From Roseovarius pacificus (GTDB taxonomy: Bacteria; Pseudomonadota; Alphaproteobacteria; Rhodobacterales; Rhodobacteraceae): DNA of 64,000 nt. This document shows, piece after piece, positions 35,580 through 44,796 of the stretch (the stretch's first letter is position 1; each line of letters opens with the position of its first letter). Under the pieces are notes generated by a model, which did no database searches, was not told where the DNA came from, and saw only the letters and a program-made list of their open reading frames with translations. The position numbers were made by a program, and so were the translations under genes. The stretch is taken from contig NZ_FRBR01000003.1 in the NCBI RefSeq assembly GCF_900142665.1, positions 186,001 through 250,000 on the forward strand, given 5' to 3'.

Positions 35580-37043
35580 ATGTCCATCTCGGTCGAAACC
35601 TTTTTCCTGAATCCGAACGCCGAAGGCACGCTTCAGGCCCAGATTCAACAGATGATCGCGCAGGGCATTTTATCGGGCCGTTTTCGTAAGGGCGAAAAGC
35701 TGCCCAGTTCGCGCAGCCTGGCCCGCCATCTTGGCGTCAGTCGGATCACCGTGACGCTGGCCTATACCGAATTGCAGGCCAGCGACTATCTGGAGGCGCG
35801 CGATCGGTCGGGCTATTTCGTCTCTGAAAACGCACCCGAACCACCGCAGTTCGATCCCAGACCCTCAGGCACCGACGTGATCGACTGGAGCCGCGCGCTT
35901 GGCCGCCGGTTCACAGGTGGGCATACACCGGAAAAGCCGCAGAACTGGTCCAGCTATCGGTATCCTTTCATTTACGGGCAGGCCGATCCAAGCCTTTTCG
36001 ATCACGCCAATTGGCGCCACTGCGCCTTGCAAGCCCTTGGGCAAAAGGACTTTCAGGCGCTGACCACAGATTACTACGATCAGGATGATCCCTTACTGAT
36101 CGAGTTCATTGCACGCCACACCCTGCCCCGTCGCGGGATACTGGCACAACCCGATGAGATCCTTGTCACCATGGGTGCGCAAAACGCGCTGTGGCTGACC
36201 GCACAGGTGCTGCTGACCCAACGGCGTACCGCCGCCATCGAAGAGCCCTGCTATCACGCGTTGCGCGATATCCTCATGCAATCGCGTTGTCATCTGGCCC
36301 CGGTGGATGTCGACCGCGACGGGCTGCCGCCCGATGCCCTGCCACAACATGCGGACGTAATCTTTACCACGCCAAGCCACCAGTCACCCACCAACGCCAC
36401 GATGCCGATGGATCGGCGCAAGGTGCTGCTGGACAAGGCGCGCGAGATGGACGCGCTGATCGTCGAGGACGATTACGAGTTCGAAATCTCGTTCCTGCGC
36501 GCGCCCCTTCCTGCCCTGAAATCATTGGATACCGATGGGCGTGTCATCTATGTTGGCAGCTTTTCCAAGTCGATCTTTCCGGGGCTTCGTCTGGGGTATC
36601 TGGTGGGGTCGCGACAATTCATCCGTGAGTGCCGCGCGTTGCGGGCCAGCGTGCTGCGACATCCGCCGGGCCATATTCAGCGCACGGCGGCCTATTTCCT
36701 GTCGCTTGGCCATTATGACAGCCTTGTGCGGCGCATGGGCACGGTTTTTGCACGCCGCCGTCAGACGATGGAGCAGGCCCTTGCGGATCACGGGCTGGGG
36801 ATTGAAGGGCGCGGCGTTTTTGGAGGGTCGTCCATCTGGATGCGCGCGCCCGATAGCGTCGATACCGCCGAACTGGATCAGCGCCTGCGCGCCCGGTCCG
36901 TCCTGATCGAGCCGGGCCTGTCATTTTTCCGAGGTCCCGACGCCCCACGCAACTATTACCGGCTGGCCTATTCCTCGATCCCATCCGAACGGATTTCAGA
37001 TGGAATCGCCATCCTTGCTGAAGAACTGCATCGCCAAAGCTGA
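35580..37043 (+). CDS. tauR: TauR, MocR-type (GntR-aminotransferase) regulator of taurine catabolism
   Basis: A 487-residue MocR/PdxR-type regulator. A GntR winged helix (about residues 15-80, LPSSRSLARHLGVSRITVTL) is fused to a class I aminotransferase-like domain (about 115-487) with the PLP lysine in SFSKSIFPGLRLGYLV and IVEDDYEFEI. The gene stands directly upstream of xsc, the typical tauR position in Rhodobacteraceae. There it activates tpa and xsc in the presence of taurine. ATG 35580 is the frame start. Confidence 0.9.
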   Translation: MSISVETFFLNPNAEGTLQAQIQQMIAQGILSGRFRKGEKLPSSRSLARHLGVSRITVTLAYTELQASDYLEARDRSGYFVSENAPEPPQFDPRPSGTDVIDWSRALGRRFTGGHTPEKPQNWSSYRYPFIYGQADPSLFDHANWRHCALQALGQKDFQALTTDYYDQDDPLLIEFIARHTLPRRGILAQPDEILVTMGAQNALWLTAQVLLTQRRTAAIEEPCYHALRDILMQSRCHLAPVDVDRDGLPPDALPQHADVIFTTPSHQSPTNATMPMDRRKVLLDKAREMDALIVEDDYEFEISFLRAPLPALKSLDTDGRVIYVGSFSKSIFPGLRLGYLVGSRQFIRECRALRASVLRHPPGHIQRTAAYFLSLGHYDSLVRRMGTVFARRRQTMEQALADHGLGIEGRGVFGGSSIWMRAPDSVDTAELDQRLRARSVLIEPGLSFFRGPDAPRNYYRLAYSSIPSERISDGIAILAEELHRQS

Positions 37044-37044
37044 C

Positions 37045-37077
37045 TGGCTATATCATGACTGGCATTCTGGCCCTACT
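37045..37077 (+). promoter_or_regulatory. Putative TauR operator upstream of xsc
   Basis: CTGG cores start at 37045 (CTGGCTATA), 37060 (CTGGCATT) and 37068 (CTGGCCCTA), spaced 15 and 8, total 23 bp. The pair CTGGCATTCTGG parallels CTGGCAATCTGG beside tauR. It begins directly after the tauR stop codon and lies 60-90 bases before the xsc start. Confidence 0.55.
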
Positions 37078-37136
37078 TCCCCATCCCGCCCCCGCCTAAT
37101 TTGCCCCAACATTTCTCACCCCCAGGAGCCCCCGTG

Positions 37137-38912
37137 ATGAAGATGACCGTTGAAGAAGCCTTCGTGAAAACCCTTCAAATGCATGGGATTGAACATGCCT
37201 TCGGGATCATCGGATCGGCCTTCATGCCGATTTCGGATCTGTTTCCGCAGGCCGGGATCACCTTCTGGGATTGCGCCCATGAAGGATCGGGCGGGATGAT
37301 GGCCGACGGGTACACGCGCGCGACCGGCAAGATGAGCATGATGATCGCCCAGAACGGCCCCGGCATCACCAATTTCGTGACCGCCGTCAAAACCGCTTAC
37401 TGGAACCATACACCGTTGCTGCTGGTCACACCGCAAGCCGCGAACAAGACCATCGGTCAGGGCGGGTTCCAGGAAGTTGAACAGATGGCCCTCTTCAAGG
37501 ACATGGTCGCCTATCAGGAGGAGGTTCGCGATCCGTCCCGCGTGGCCGAGGTGCTGAACCGGGTGATACAGAACGCTCACCGGGCCAGCGCACCGGCCCA
37601 GATCAACATGCCGCGCGATTACTGGACACAGGTGATTGACATCGACCTGCCCGCGATGGTCGAATTCGAACGTCCCGGTGGCGGCGAGGACGCCCTTCAG
37701 AAAGCCGCCGATCTGTTGTCAGACGCCAAGTTCCCTGTAATTCTGAACGGCGCGGGTGTGGTCCTGGCTGGAGCGATCCCCGATAGCATGGCCCTGGCCG
37801 AGCGTCTGGATGCGCCGGTTTGCGTGGGCTATCAACACAACGATGCGTTCCCCGGATCGCATCCGCTGTTTGCCGGGCCGCTTGGCTATAACGGCTCGAA
37901 AGCAGGGATGGAGCTGATCGCACAGGCCGATGTGGTGCTGTGTCTTGGCACACGCCTGAACCCGTTCTCGACTCTGCCGGGTTATGGGATCGACTATTGG
38001 CCCAAGGATGCAGACATCATCCAGGTTGACATCAATCCCGACCGGATCGGCCTGACCAAGAAGGTCAGCGTTGGCATCGTGGGCGACGCGGGCAAGGTGG
38101 CACGCTCCATCCTCGGCAACCTGTCGGACAGTGCGGGCGATGCGGGCCGCGACGCGCGCAAGGCGCTGATTGCCAAAACGAAATCGGCCTGGGCCCAGCA
38201 ACTGTCCAGCATGGATCATGAAGACGACGATCCCGGCACCACCTGGAACGAACGCGCCCGCGCCGACAAGCCCGACTGGATGAGCCCCCGTATGGCGTGG
38301 CGCGCGATCCAGAGCGCCCTGCCGCGCGAGGCGATCATCACCTCGGATATCGGCAACAACTGCGCGATCGGCAACGCCTACCCCGCGTTCGAGGCGGGGC
38401 GCAAATATCTGGCGCCTGGCCTGTTTGGCCCCTGCGGCTATGGCCTGCCCGCCATTGTCGGTGCCAAGATCGGCTGCCCGGATACACCTGTTGTGGGCTT
38501 TGCCGGGGATGGCGCGTTCGGCATTGCCGTGACAGAACTGACGGCCATCGGCCGCAAAGAATGGCCGCCCATCACCATGGTTGTCTTCCGCAACTACCAG
38601 TGGGGCGCGGAAAAGCGGAATTCGACCCTGTGGTATGACGACAATTTCGTTGGCACCGAGCTGGACGACAATGTCACCTACGCCGGAATCGCCAAGGCCT
38701 GTGGCCTGCAAGGCGTCGTTGCGCGGAACATGGACGAACTGACCGAGGCCCTGAACACCGCGATCACCGACCAGATGCAAAACGGCAGGACGACCCTGAT
38801 CGAAGCCCTGATCAATCAGGAACTGGGCGAACCGTTCCGCCGCGATGCAATGAAAAAACCCGTCAAGGTCGCAGGCATCGACCCGAACGATATGCGCCCT
38901 CAAAAGGTCTGA
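37137..38912 (+). CDS. xsc: Sulfoacetaldehyde acetyltransferase
   Basis: A 591-residue thiamine-diphosphate enzyme that cleaves sulfoacetaldehyde with phosphate to acetyl phosphate and sulfite. The N-terminal TPP domain shows HGIEHAFGIIGSAFMPISD and the activating Glu in DCAHEGSGGMM. The C-terminal TPP/Mg motif is GFAGDGAFGIAV followed by VVFRNYQWGAEKRN. Length and the Xsc-specific blocks (QGGFQEVEQM, KPVKVAGIDPNDMRPQKV) fit well. AGGAG lies 9 bases before ATG 37137; GTG 37134 is an alternative. ackA follows after 3 bases, so acetyl phosphate is used directly. Confidence 0.95.
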   Translation: MKMTVEEAFVKTLQMHGIEHAFGIIGSAFMPISDLFPQAGITFWDCAHEGSGGMMADGYTRATGKMSMMIAQNGPGITNFVTAVKTAYWNHTPLLLVTPQAANKTIGQGGFQEVEQMALFKDMVAYQEEVRDPSRVAEVLNRVIQNAHRASAPAQINMPRDYWTQVIDIDLPAMVEFERPGGGEDALQKAADLLSDAKFPVILNGAGVVLAGAIPDSMALAERLDAPVCVGYQHNDAFPGSHPLFAGPLGYNGSKAGMELIAQADVVLCLGTRLNPFSTLPGYGIDYWPKDADIIQVDINPDRIGLTKKVSVGIVGDAGKVARSILGNLSDSAGDAGRDARKALIAKTKSAWAQQLSSMDHEDDDPGTTWNERARADKPDWMSPRMAWRAIQSALPREAIITSDIGNNCAIGNAYPAFEAGRKYLAPGLFGPCGYGLPAIVGAKIGCPDTPVVGFAGDGAFGIAVTELTAIGRKEWPPITMVVFRNYQWGAEKRNSTLWYDDNFVGTELDDNVTYAGIAKACGLQGVVARNMDELTEALNTAITDQMQNGRTTLIEALINQELGEPFRRDAMKKPVKVAGIDPNDMRPQKV

Positions 38913-38915
38913 CTC

Positions 38916-40082
38916 GTGAGTACACCCGGCATTGATGCACCGATACTGGTTGTGAATGCCGGGTCGTCCTCGATCAAGTTTGCCGTTTTCGATGGCAATT
39001 TGAATAACCGGCTGGCCGGAATCGCCGATGGGATAGGCGGAGCTGCATCGTTGAAGGTCGGCACCGATAAACAGGACGTCGATCTTCCCGATCATGTCAC
39101 GGCGCTACAAGCCATTCTTCACGGGTTAGAAGCGTGCGATCTGCCGATATCGGGCTTCAGGATGGCCGCGCACAGGGTTGTCCATGGCGGCAGCGAATTG
39201 ACGGCACCAGTACGGATCACATCCAAAACACGCTTGGCCATTGCGAACTGCACGCCATTGGCTCCGCTGCACAACCCGCATCATCTGTCAGCCATCGACA
39301 CGCTGGCCGCCCTGGCCCCGGATCTTGCCCAATATGCCAGTTTCGACACCGGGTTTCACGCAACCATGCCTAAGGTCGAAACCACCTATGCCCTGCCCAC
39401 CGCAATCACAGCTCGGGGTCTTCGGCGCTATGGGTTTCACGGGATTTCCTATGCCTCTCTGGTACGGCTGATGCCGGAATTGTCGGGCGCGCCATTGCCT
39501 GATCGGCTGTTGGCCTTTCACCTTGGCAATGGCGTGTCGGCCTGCGCGATCCGCAAGGGCCACTCAGTCGCCACGACCATGGGCTATTCACCGCTGGAAG
39601 GGCTGACCATGGGCACTCGGACCGGCGATATAGACGCGAACGCGGTGTTGCGTCTGGCCCGCGAAGACGGGATCGAAGCCACAGCCACCCTGTTGAACTG
39701 GCAAAGCGGCCTGCGGGGATTGTCCGGCGGGACTTCGGACATGCGGGCCCTGTTGGATTGCGAAACACCCGACTGCGGTTTTGCGGTCGAGCATTTTTGC
39801 TATCACGCGGTTCGGCACGCCGGAGCACTGATCGCCACGCTGCAAGGCTGTGACGCCATCGCCTTTACCGGTGGGATCGGTGAAAACGCGGCGCCAATTC
39901 GCCGGAAAATCATGGAAGGGCTGGCCTGGCTGGGCCTGAAGGTCGATCATTCCGCGAATGAGAACAACAGCACCGCGCTACACACCAGTGAGTCGTCAGT
40001 GGCCGCCTGGATCATACCCGCGCAAGAGGAACGGATGATCGCCGCCGATGCCTTGCAACTTATGCAGCAAGAGGGCGCATGA
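38916..40082 (+). CDS. ackA: Acetate kinase
   Basis: A 388-residue acetate kinase converting acetyl phosphate and ADP to acetate and ATP. Signatures are VVNAGSSSIKFAVFDG, the Arg and His in MAAHRVVHGG, YGFHGISYASLV, HLGNGVSACAIRKG, GLTMGTRTGDIDANAV and AFTGGIGENAAPIR. The start is GTG 38916, three bases after the xsc stop, so translation is probably coupled. In this operon it harvests ATP from taurine carbon. It is convergent with pta. Confidence 0.93.
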   Translation: MSTPGIDAPILVVNAGSSSIKFAVFDGNLNNRLAGIADGIGGAASLKVGTDKQDVDLPDHVTALQAILHGLEACDLPISGFRMAAHRVVHGGSELTAPVRITSKTRLAIANCTPLAPLHNPHHLSAIDTLAALAPDLAQYASFDTGFHATMPKVETTYALPTAITARGLRRYGFHGISYASLVRLMPELSGAPLPDRLLAFHLGNGVSACAIRKGHSVATTMGYSPLEGLTMGTRTGDIDANAVLRLAREDGIEATATLLNWQSGLRGLSGGTSDMRALLDCETPDCGFAVEHFCYHAVRHAGALIATLQGCDAIAFTGGIGENAAPIRRKIMEGLAWLGLKVDHSANENNSTALHTSESSVAAWIIPAQEERMIAADALQLMQQEGA

Positions 40083-40137
40083 TCCTTTTCGCTGTCGCAT
40101 ACGTCCCGGGAAATATCTGCTTTCTGCGCCGCTCAAA

Positions 40138-40989
40138 TCATACCAGCGCCAGCGTGACGGCGGTGGCGGCCACGATGTCATCAACCGTCGTGCCCCGGCT
40201 GAGGTCACAAACCGGCTGGCGAAACCCTTGCAGGCAAGGGCCGACAGCCTGCGCACCGGCAAGTTCCTGTGCCAGTTTGTACGCGATATTGCCGGCATCA
40301 AGCGACGGAAAGACCAGAACATTGGCATCAACCGCTTCAACACCCTTGAGCCGCGCAATACCCGCGTTCAGCGCGGCATCGGCCTGTACCGGCCCGGCGA
40401 ACCCCGTCAATTCGGCGGCGGTACGCACACGATCCACGCTTCCACCCGCGCCCGATGTGCCGGTGGAATACGACAAAAGCGCCACGCGGGCATCGCCCAA
40501 CAAGGCACATCCGGAAACCGCCGAAGCCTGCGCGATACCGGTGAGTTCCTGCGCCGACGGGGCAACTGTCACGGCGCAGTCGGCAAAGATCATCTCTCGG
40601 CCATCGGGAAAAACCATCAGGAAAAACGATGACGGCGCGGAGATACCATCGGCCAACCCGATGGCCAGCCCCGCCGCCTCGATTACGCGACGCGTCGGTG
40701 CTTCGGCTCCGGCAACCATTACATCCGCCCGTCCCGCCGCCACCATGGCTGCGGCGCGGATCAAGGGTTTGTCGAGCATTCGCCGGGCCAATACCGGTTT
40801 GATGCCGCGCGCCTGCACCAGCGTCTCGATCAAATCGTCGTCCACAGGATCGACGGGAACGGGTGTGCAAAGGCACTGCTCGCTCAGCCGGGCACGGGCC
40901 TGTGCGATACGTGGTTCCTGCCATTCAGGGAACACCACCCTGCCCGGCCGCATTTTTACCCGCTCAAAAATCGCATCAAGAACCGTCAT
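40138..40989 (-). CDS. pta: Phosphate acetyltransferase (short Pta form)
   Basis: A 283-residue single-domain phosphotransacetylase without the N-terminal DRTGG/P-loop part of enterobacterial Pta. Motifs include VVFPEWQEPRIAQA, DVMVAGAEAPTRRVI, VAPSAQELTGIA, LLSYSTGTSG, PVQADAALNAGIA, NVLVFPSLDAGNIAYKL and the terminal DLSRGTTVDDIV. It makes acetyl-CoA from acetyl phosphate and so offers the second exit from the Xsc reaction. It is transcribed against xsc-ackA and divergent from soeA. ATG 40989 is chosen with GTGAGGG just before it. Confidence 0.9.
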   Translation of the reverse strand: MTVLDAIFERVKMRPGRVVFPEWQEPRIAQARARLSEQCLCTPVPVDPVDDDLIETLVQARGIKPVLARRMLDKPLIRAAAMVAAGRADVMVAGAEAPTRRVIEAAGLAIGLADGISAPSSFFLMVFPDGREMIFADCAVTVAPSAQELTGIAQASAVSGCALLGDARVALLSYSTGTSGAGGSVDRVRTAAELTGFAGPVQADAALNAGIARLKGVEAVDANVLVFPSLDAGNIAYKLAQELAGAQAVGPCLQGFRQPVCDLSRGTTVDDIVAATAVTLALV

Positions 40990-41085
40990 GCCCTCACCCC
41001 CCCATGGCGAGTACAAGAGCCGCAGGCACCTGAACGGGTCAAGCCTTTTGAACACAGTAAGCGCCTCAAACGACCGGGGCGACCT

Positions 41086-41112
41086 CTGTCCTGATTCAGA
41101 AATTCAGGGACA
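41086..41112. promoter_or_regulatory. Second CTGTCC/GGGACA site between pta and soeA
   Basis: CTGTCCT (41086-41092) and GGGACA (41107-41112) form an imperfect inverted repeat with the same half-site as the perfect one at 41152-41170. It lies about 100 bases upstream of both divergent genes. Confidence 0.35.
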
Positions 41113-41151
41113 AAGTTTCAAGAATCACAAAGTCTTTAGAAAAATGTCGCA

Positions 41152-41170
41152 AGGACAGCAATTCTGTCCT
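41152..41170. promoter_or_regulatory. Perfect inverted repeat upstream of soeA, probable operator
   Basis: AGGACAG (41152-41158) and CTGTCCT (41164-41170) form a perfect 7-bp inverted repeat with a 5-base A+T-rich centre, 32 bases before the soeA start codon. A related half-site pair lies at 41086-41112. The position suits a repressor or activator of soeABC. I know no regulator with this recognition sequence. Confidence 0.5.
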
Positions 41171-41202
41171 ACCGTTCGATCCGACAAGCCGGGGGAGGAC
41201 CG

Positions 41203-44031
41203 ATGAGCCATCGTCAGCCAAAGATCGACACGTCACCAAAGGTGTCGGACGAGGTGCGTAAGACCACTTGCTACATGTGCGCCTGCCGTTGCGGGATCAA
41301 CGTTCATATGAAGGACGGAAAGGTGGCCTATATCGAGGGCAACCGCGATCACCCGGTGAACCGCGGCGTTCTGTGCGCCAAGGGCAGTGCGGGCATCATG
41401 CAACATAACGCCCCGTCGCGACTGCGGGCACCCTTGAAACGGGTCGGGCCACGCGGCTCCGGTGAGTTCGAGGAGATCAGTTGGAACGAAGCATTGCAGA
41501 TCGCAACCGATTGGCTGGCCCCGATCCGCGCCGAGAACCCCGAGAAGCTGGCCTTTTTCACCGGGCGAGACCAGTCCCAAAGCTTCACCAGCTATTGGGC
41601 ACAGAATTTCGGCACGCCGAACTATGCCGCGCATGGCGGGTTCTGCTCGGTCAACATGGCGGCGGCGGGTATTTACACGATGGGCGGTGCGTTCTGGGAA
41701 TTCGGGCAACCGGACTGGGACCATACGAAACTGTTCATGATCTTCGGTGTGGCCGAGGATCATGACAGCAATCCGATCAAGATGGGCATCGGCAAGATCA
41801 AGGCACGTGGCGCCAAGGTGATCGGCGTGAACCCAATCCGCTCGGGCTATAACGCGGTGGCCGATGAATGGGTGGGTATCACGCCGGGCACAGACGGGTT
41901 GTTCATCCTGTCTCTGGTGCATGAATTGCTGAGATCCGGGAGCATCGACCTGGACTATCTGGCGCGCTACACCAACGCTCCGGTTCTGGTGAACATGGAC
42001 CCCAAATCACCGGAATATGGGCTGTTGATGCGTGATGCGGATGGCAAGACACTGGTGATCGACCGCAAGACCGGCAAGCTGACTCCGTTCGATCAGCCCG
42101 GTGTGCAGCCCGATCTGGCCGCCAGCCACCGCCACGCAGGTGTGACGCACAAGCCGGTCATGCACCTGATCGCGGAACGCTACCTTGATCCGCAATATGC
42201 CCCCGAAGCGGTGGCCGAACGCTGCGGCATCACCGCAGACAAAATCCGCATCATCGCTGCGGAACTGGCTCGCGTCGCTTTTGACGAGGAAATCGTTCTG
42301 GAGCAGGAATGGACCGACTTCCGTGGCGAAACCCACAAGGTGATGAAGGGCCGCCCGGTCGCCTTTCACGCGATGCGCGGGATTTCCGCACATTCCAACG
42401 GCTTCCAAACCTGCCGCGCGCTGCACATGCTGCAAATCCTTCTGGGCTCCGTCGAGGTGCCGGGGGGCTTCCGCTTCAAGCCGCCCTACCCCAAGCCGGT
42501 CAGCGCCCATCCCAAGCCACATTGCAAGGTCACGCCCGGAAAACCGCTGGATGGCCCGCATCTGGGGTTCGTGCAGGGGCCAGACGATCTGGCGCTCAAG
42601 GACGATGGCAGCCCGGCGCGGATCGACAAGGCGTTCACCTGGGACAATCCGATGTCGGCCCACGGGCTGATGCATATGGTGATCTCGAACGCCCATGCCG
42701 GTGACCCCTACAAGATCGACACGCTGTTCATGTACATGGCGAACATGGCGTGGAATTCGACGATGAACACGCGTGGCGTGATCGACATGCTGACCGACAC
42801 AGATGAGAACGGCGATTACGTGATCCCGCATATCATCTATTCGGATGCGTACAGCTCGGAAATGGTGGCCTATGCCGACCTGATTTTCCCCGACACCACC
42901 TATCTGGAGCGACACGACTGCATCAGCCTTCTGGATCGCCCGATTTGCGAGGCCGACGCCGCAGCCGATGCGATCCGCTGGCCCGTAGTAGAGCCTGACC
43001 GCGACGTACGCGGCTTCCAGTCAGTCCTGTGCGACCTTGGCGCGCGACTGAACCTGCCGGGGTTCGTGAACGGGGACGGCAACCAGAAATATGCCGATTA
43101 CGCCGACTATATCACCAACCACGAGCGCAAACCCGGCATTGGCCCTCTGAGCGGCTGGCGCATGGGAGAAGACGGGCTGACCCATGGCCGGGGCGGGCCG
43201 AATGCCGCGCAATTGGATCACTACATTGAAAACGGCGGGTTCTGTGTGCAGCATATCCCGGAGGCAGCCAGCTATTACAAACCCTGGAACGTAGCCTATC
43301 AGGAATGGGCCGTTGGCCTGGGCATTTTCGACAGCCCGCAACACTACATCTTCGACCTGTATGTCGAACCCCTGCGCCGTTTCCAACTGGCCGCAGAAGG
43401 ACATGGCGAGCGCCAGCCACCCGATCACTTGCGCGAGAGGATCAGAACCACTCTGGACCCGCTGCCGATCTGGTATCCCCCCTTCGAGGATGAGCGGGTG
43501 AATACGGATGATTTCACCGTACATGCCCTGACCCAACGACCGATGGCGATGTATCATAGCTGGGGCAGTCAGAACGTGTGGTTACGGCAAATCCACGGGC
43601 ATAATCCGCTGTATCTGCCGACGAAACTGTGGGAGGCGAACGGGTTTTCCGACGGCGATTGGGCACGCGTCACCTCGGCCCACGGAGAGATTACCGTGCC
43701 GGTGGCGCATATGGCCGCGCTGAACGAAAACACCGTCTGGACATGGAACGCCATCGGCAAGCGCAAGGGAGCATGGGCACTCGACAAAGACGCGCCGGAG
43801 ACGACCAAGGGCTTTCTGCTCAACCACCTGATCCACGAGTTATTGCCACCGAAAGGCGATGGGCTGCGGTGGGCCAACTCAGATCCCGTAACGGGGCAGG
43901 CAGCGTGGTTCGACCTGCGCGTAAAGATCGAGAAAGCCGATGCTCCATCCGAGACCCAACCAAGCTTTGCACCGATCAAATCACCGGTCGGCCATGGCCC
44001 CGACCATCTGGAATGGAAGGTGGGCACATGA
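41203..44031 (+). CDS. soeA: Sulfite dehydrogenase (quinone) molybdopterin subunit SoeA
   Basis: A 942-residue molybdopterin oxidoreductase of the DMSO reductase superfamily. An N-terminal [4Fe-4S] motif (CYMCACRCGINV ... GVLCAKG, about residues 20-65) is followed by Mo-bisPGD domains (FTGRDQSQSFTSYW, VNPIRSGYNAVADEW, HAMRGISAHSNGFQTCRA) and the C-terminal MoCo domain with NTVWTWNAIGKRKG. It has no Tat signal, so it is cytoplasmic, as SoeA is. With soeB and soeC downstream, and xsc, a sulfite producer, upstream, oxidation of sulfite to sulfate is the likely role. GGGGGAGG precedes the ATG. Polysulfide/thiosulfate reductase-like activity is an alternative. Confidence 0.85.
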   Translation: MSHRQPKIDTSPKVSDEVRKTTCYMCACRCGINVHMKDGKVAYIEGNRDHPVNRGVLCAKGSAGIMQHNAPSRLRAPLKRVGPRGSGEFEEISWNEALQIATDWLAPIRAENPEKLAFFTGRDQSQSFTSYWAQNFGTPNYAAHGGFCSVNMAAAGIYTMGGAFWEFGQPDWDHTKLFMIFGVAEDHDSNPIKMGIGKIKARGAKVIGVNPIRSGYNAVADEWVGITPGTDGLFILSLVHELLRSGSIDLDYLARYTNAPVLVNMDPKSPEYGLLMRDADGKTLVIDRKTGKLTPFDQPGVQPDLAASHRHAGVTHKPVMHLIAERYLDPQYAPEAVAERCGITADKIRIIAAELARVAFDEEIVLEQEWTDFRGETHKVMKGRPVAFHAMRGISAHSNGFQTCRALHMLQILLGSVEVPGGFRFKPPYPKPVSAHPKPHCKVTPGKPLDGPHLGFVQGPDDLALKDDGSPARIDKAFTWDNPMSAHGLMHMVISNAHAGDPYKIDTLFMYMANMAWNSTMNTRGVIDMLTDTDENGDYVIPHIIYSDAYSSEMVAYADLIFPDTTYLERHDCISLLDRPICEADAAADAIRWPVVEPDRDVRGFQSVLCDLGARLNLPGFVNGDGNQKYADYADYITNHERKPGIGPLSGWRMGEDGLTHGRGGPNAAQLDHYIENGGFCVQHIPEAASYYKPWNVAYQEWAVGLGIFDSPQHYIFDLYVEPLRRFQLAAEGHGERQPPDHLRERIRTTLDPLPIWYPPFEDERVNTDDFTVHALTQRPMAMYHSWGSQNVWLRQIHGHNPLYLPTKLWEANGFSDGDWARVTSAHGEITVPVAHMAALNENTVWTWNAIGKRKGAWALDKDAPETTKGFLLNHLIHELLPPKGDGLRWANSDPVTGQAAWFDLRVKIEKADAPSETQPSFAPIKSPVGHGPDHLEWKVGT

Positions 44032-44795
44032 CTCAGCTACCGGAACGGACCGAAAAGAAACTTGGGCTGGTGATTGATCTGGATACCTGCGTTGGCTGTC
44101 ACGCCTGTGTGGTGTCCTGCAAGGGCTGGAACACCGAGAACTATGGCGCGCCTCTGTCGGATCAATCGCCTTATGGTGCCGATCCGTCAGGCACGTTCCT
44201 GAACCGCGTCCACAGCTACGAGGTGCAACCCGATCAGGGTGCGGCGCAGTTGATCCACTTCCCGAAATCTTGCCTGCATTGCGAGGACGCACCCTGTGTC
44301 ACCGTCTGCCCCACCGGGGCCAGCTACAAGCGCACCGAGGATGGGATCGTTCTGGTGAACGAGACCGACTGTATCGGCTGCGGCCTGTGTGCCTGGGCCT
44401 GCCCCTATGGAGCGCGCGAACTGGATGCCGCCGAGGGCGTGATGAAGAAATGCACATTATGCGTGGACCGGATTTATAACGAGAACCTGCCCGAAGAGGA
44501 TCGCCTGCCCGCCTGCGTGCGCACCTGCCCTGCCGGGGCTCGGCATTTCGGGGACCTGGGCGATCCGGGCAGCGAGGTCAGCCAACTCGTGGCCGAGCGT
44601 GGCGGAATGGACCTGATGCCGGAACAGGGAACGAAGCCGGTCAACAAGTACTTGCCGCCACGCCCAAAGGACGAGATGGATCACATACCTGCCACAGCCG
44701 GGGAAATTGATGTGCTCGCCCCGCTCCTGAAACCAGTTGCGGAAGAACCGAAAGGCTTTATCGGCTGGCTCGACAAGGCATTGGAGAAACTCTGA
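44028..44795 (+). CDS. soeB: Sulfite dehydrogenase iron-sulfur subunit SoeB
   Basis: A 255-residue electron-transfer subunit with four [4Fe-4S] cysteine groups: CVGCHACVVSCKGWN, CLHCEDAPCVTVCPTG, CIGCGLCAWACPYG and CTLCVDRIYNENL plus CVRTCPAG. This is the DmsB/PhsB/SoeB type. It passes electrons from SoeA to the membrane subunit. Its start overlaps the soeA stop (ATGACT), so the two are translationally coupled. Confidence 0.9.
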   Translation: MTQLPERTEKKLGLVIDLDTCVGCHACVVSCKGWNTENYGAPLSDQSPYGADPSGTFLNRVHSYEVQPDQGAAQLIHFPKSCLHCEDAPCVTVCPTGASYKRTEDGIVLVNETDCIGCGLCAWACPYGARELDAAEGVMKKCTLCVDRIYNENLPEEDRLPACVRTCPAGARHFGDLGDPGSEVSQLVAERGGMDLMPEQGTKPVNKYLPPRPKDEMDHIPATAGEIDVLAPLLKPVAEEPKGFIGWLDKALEKL

Positions 44796-44796
44796 A

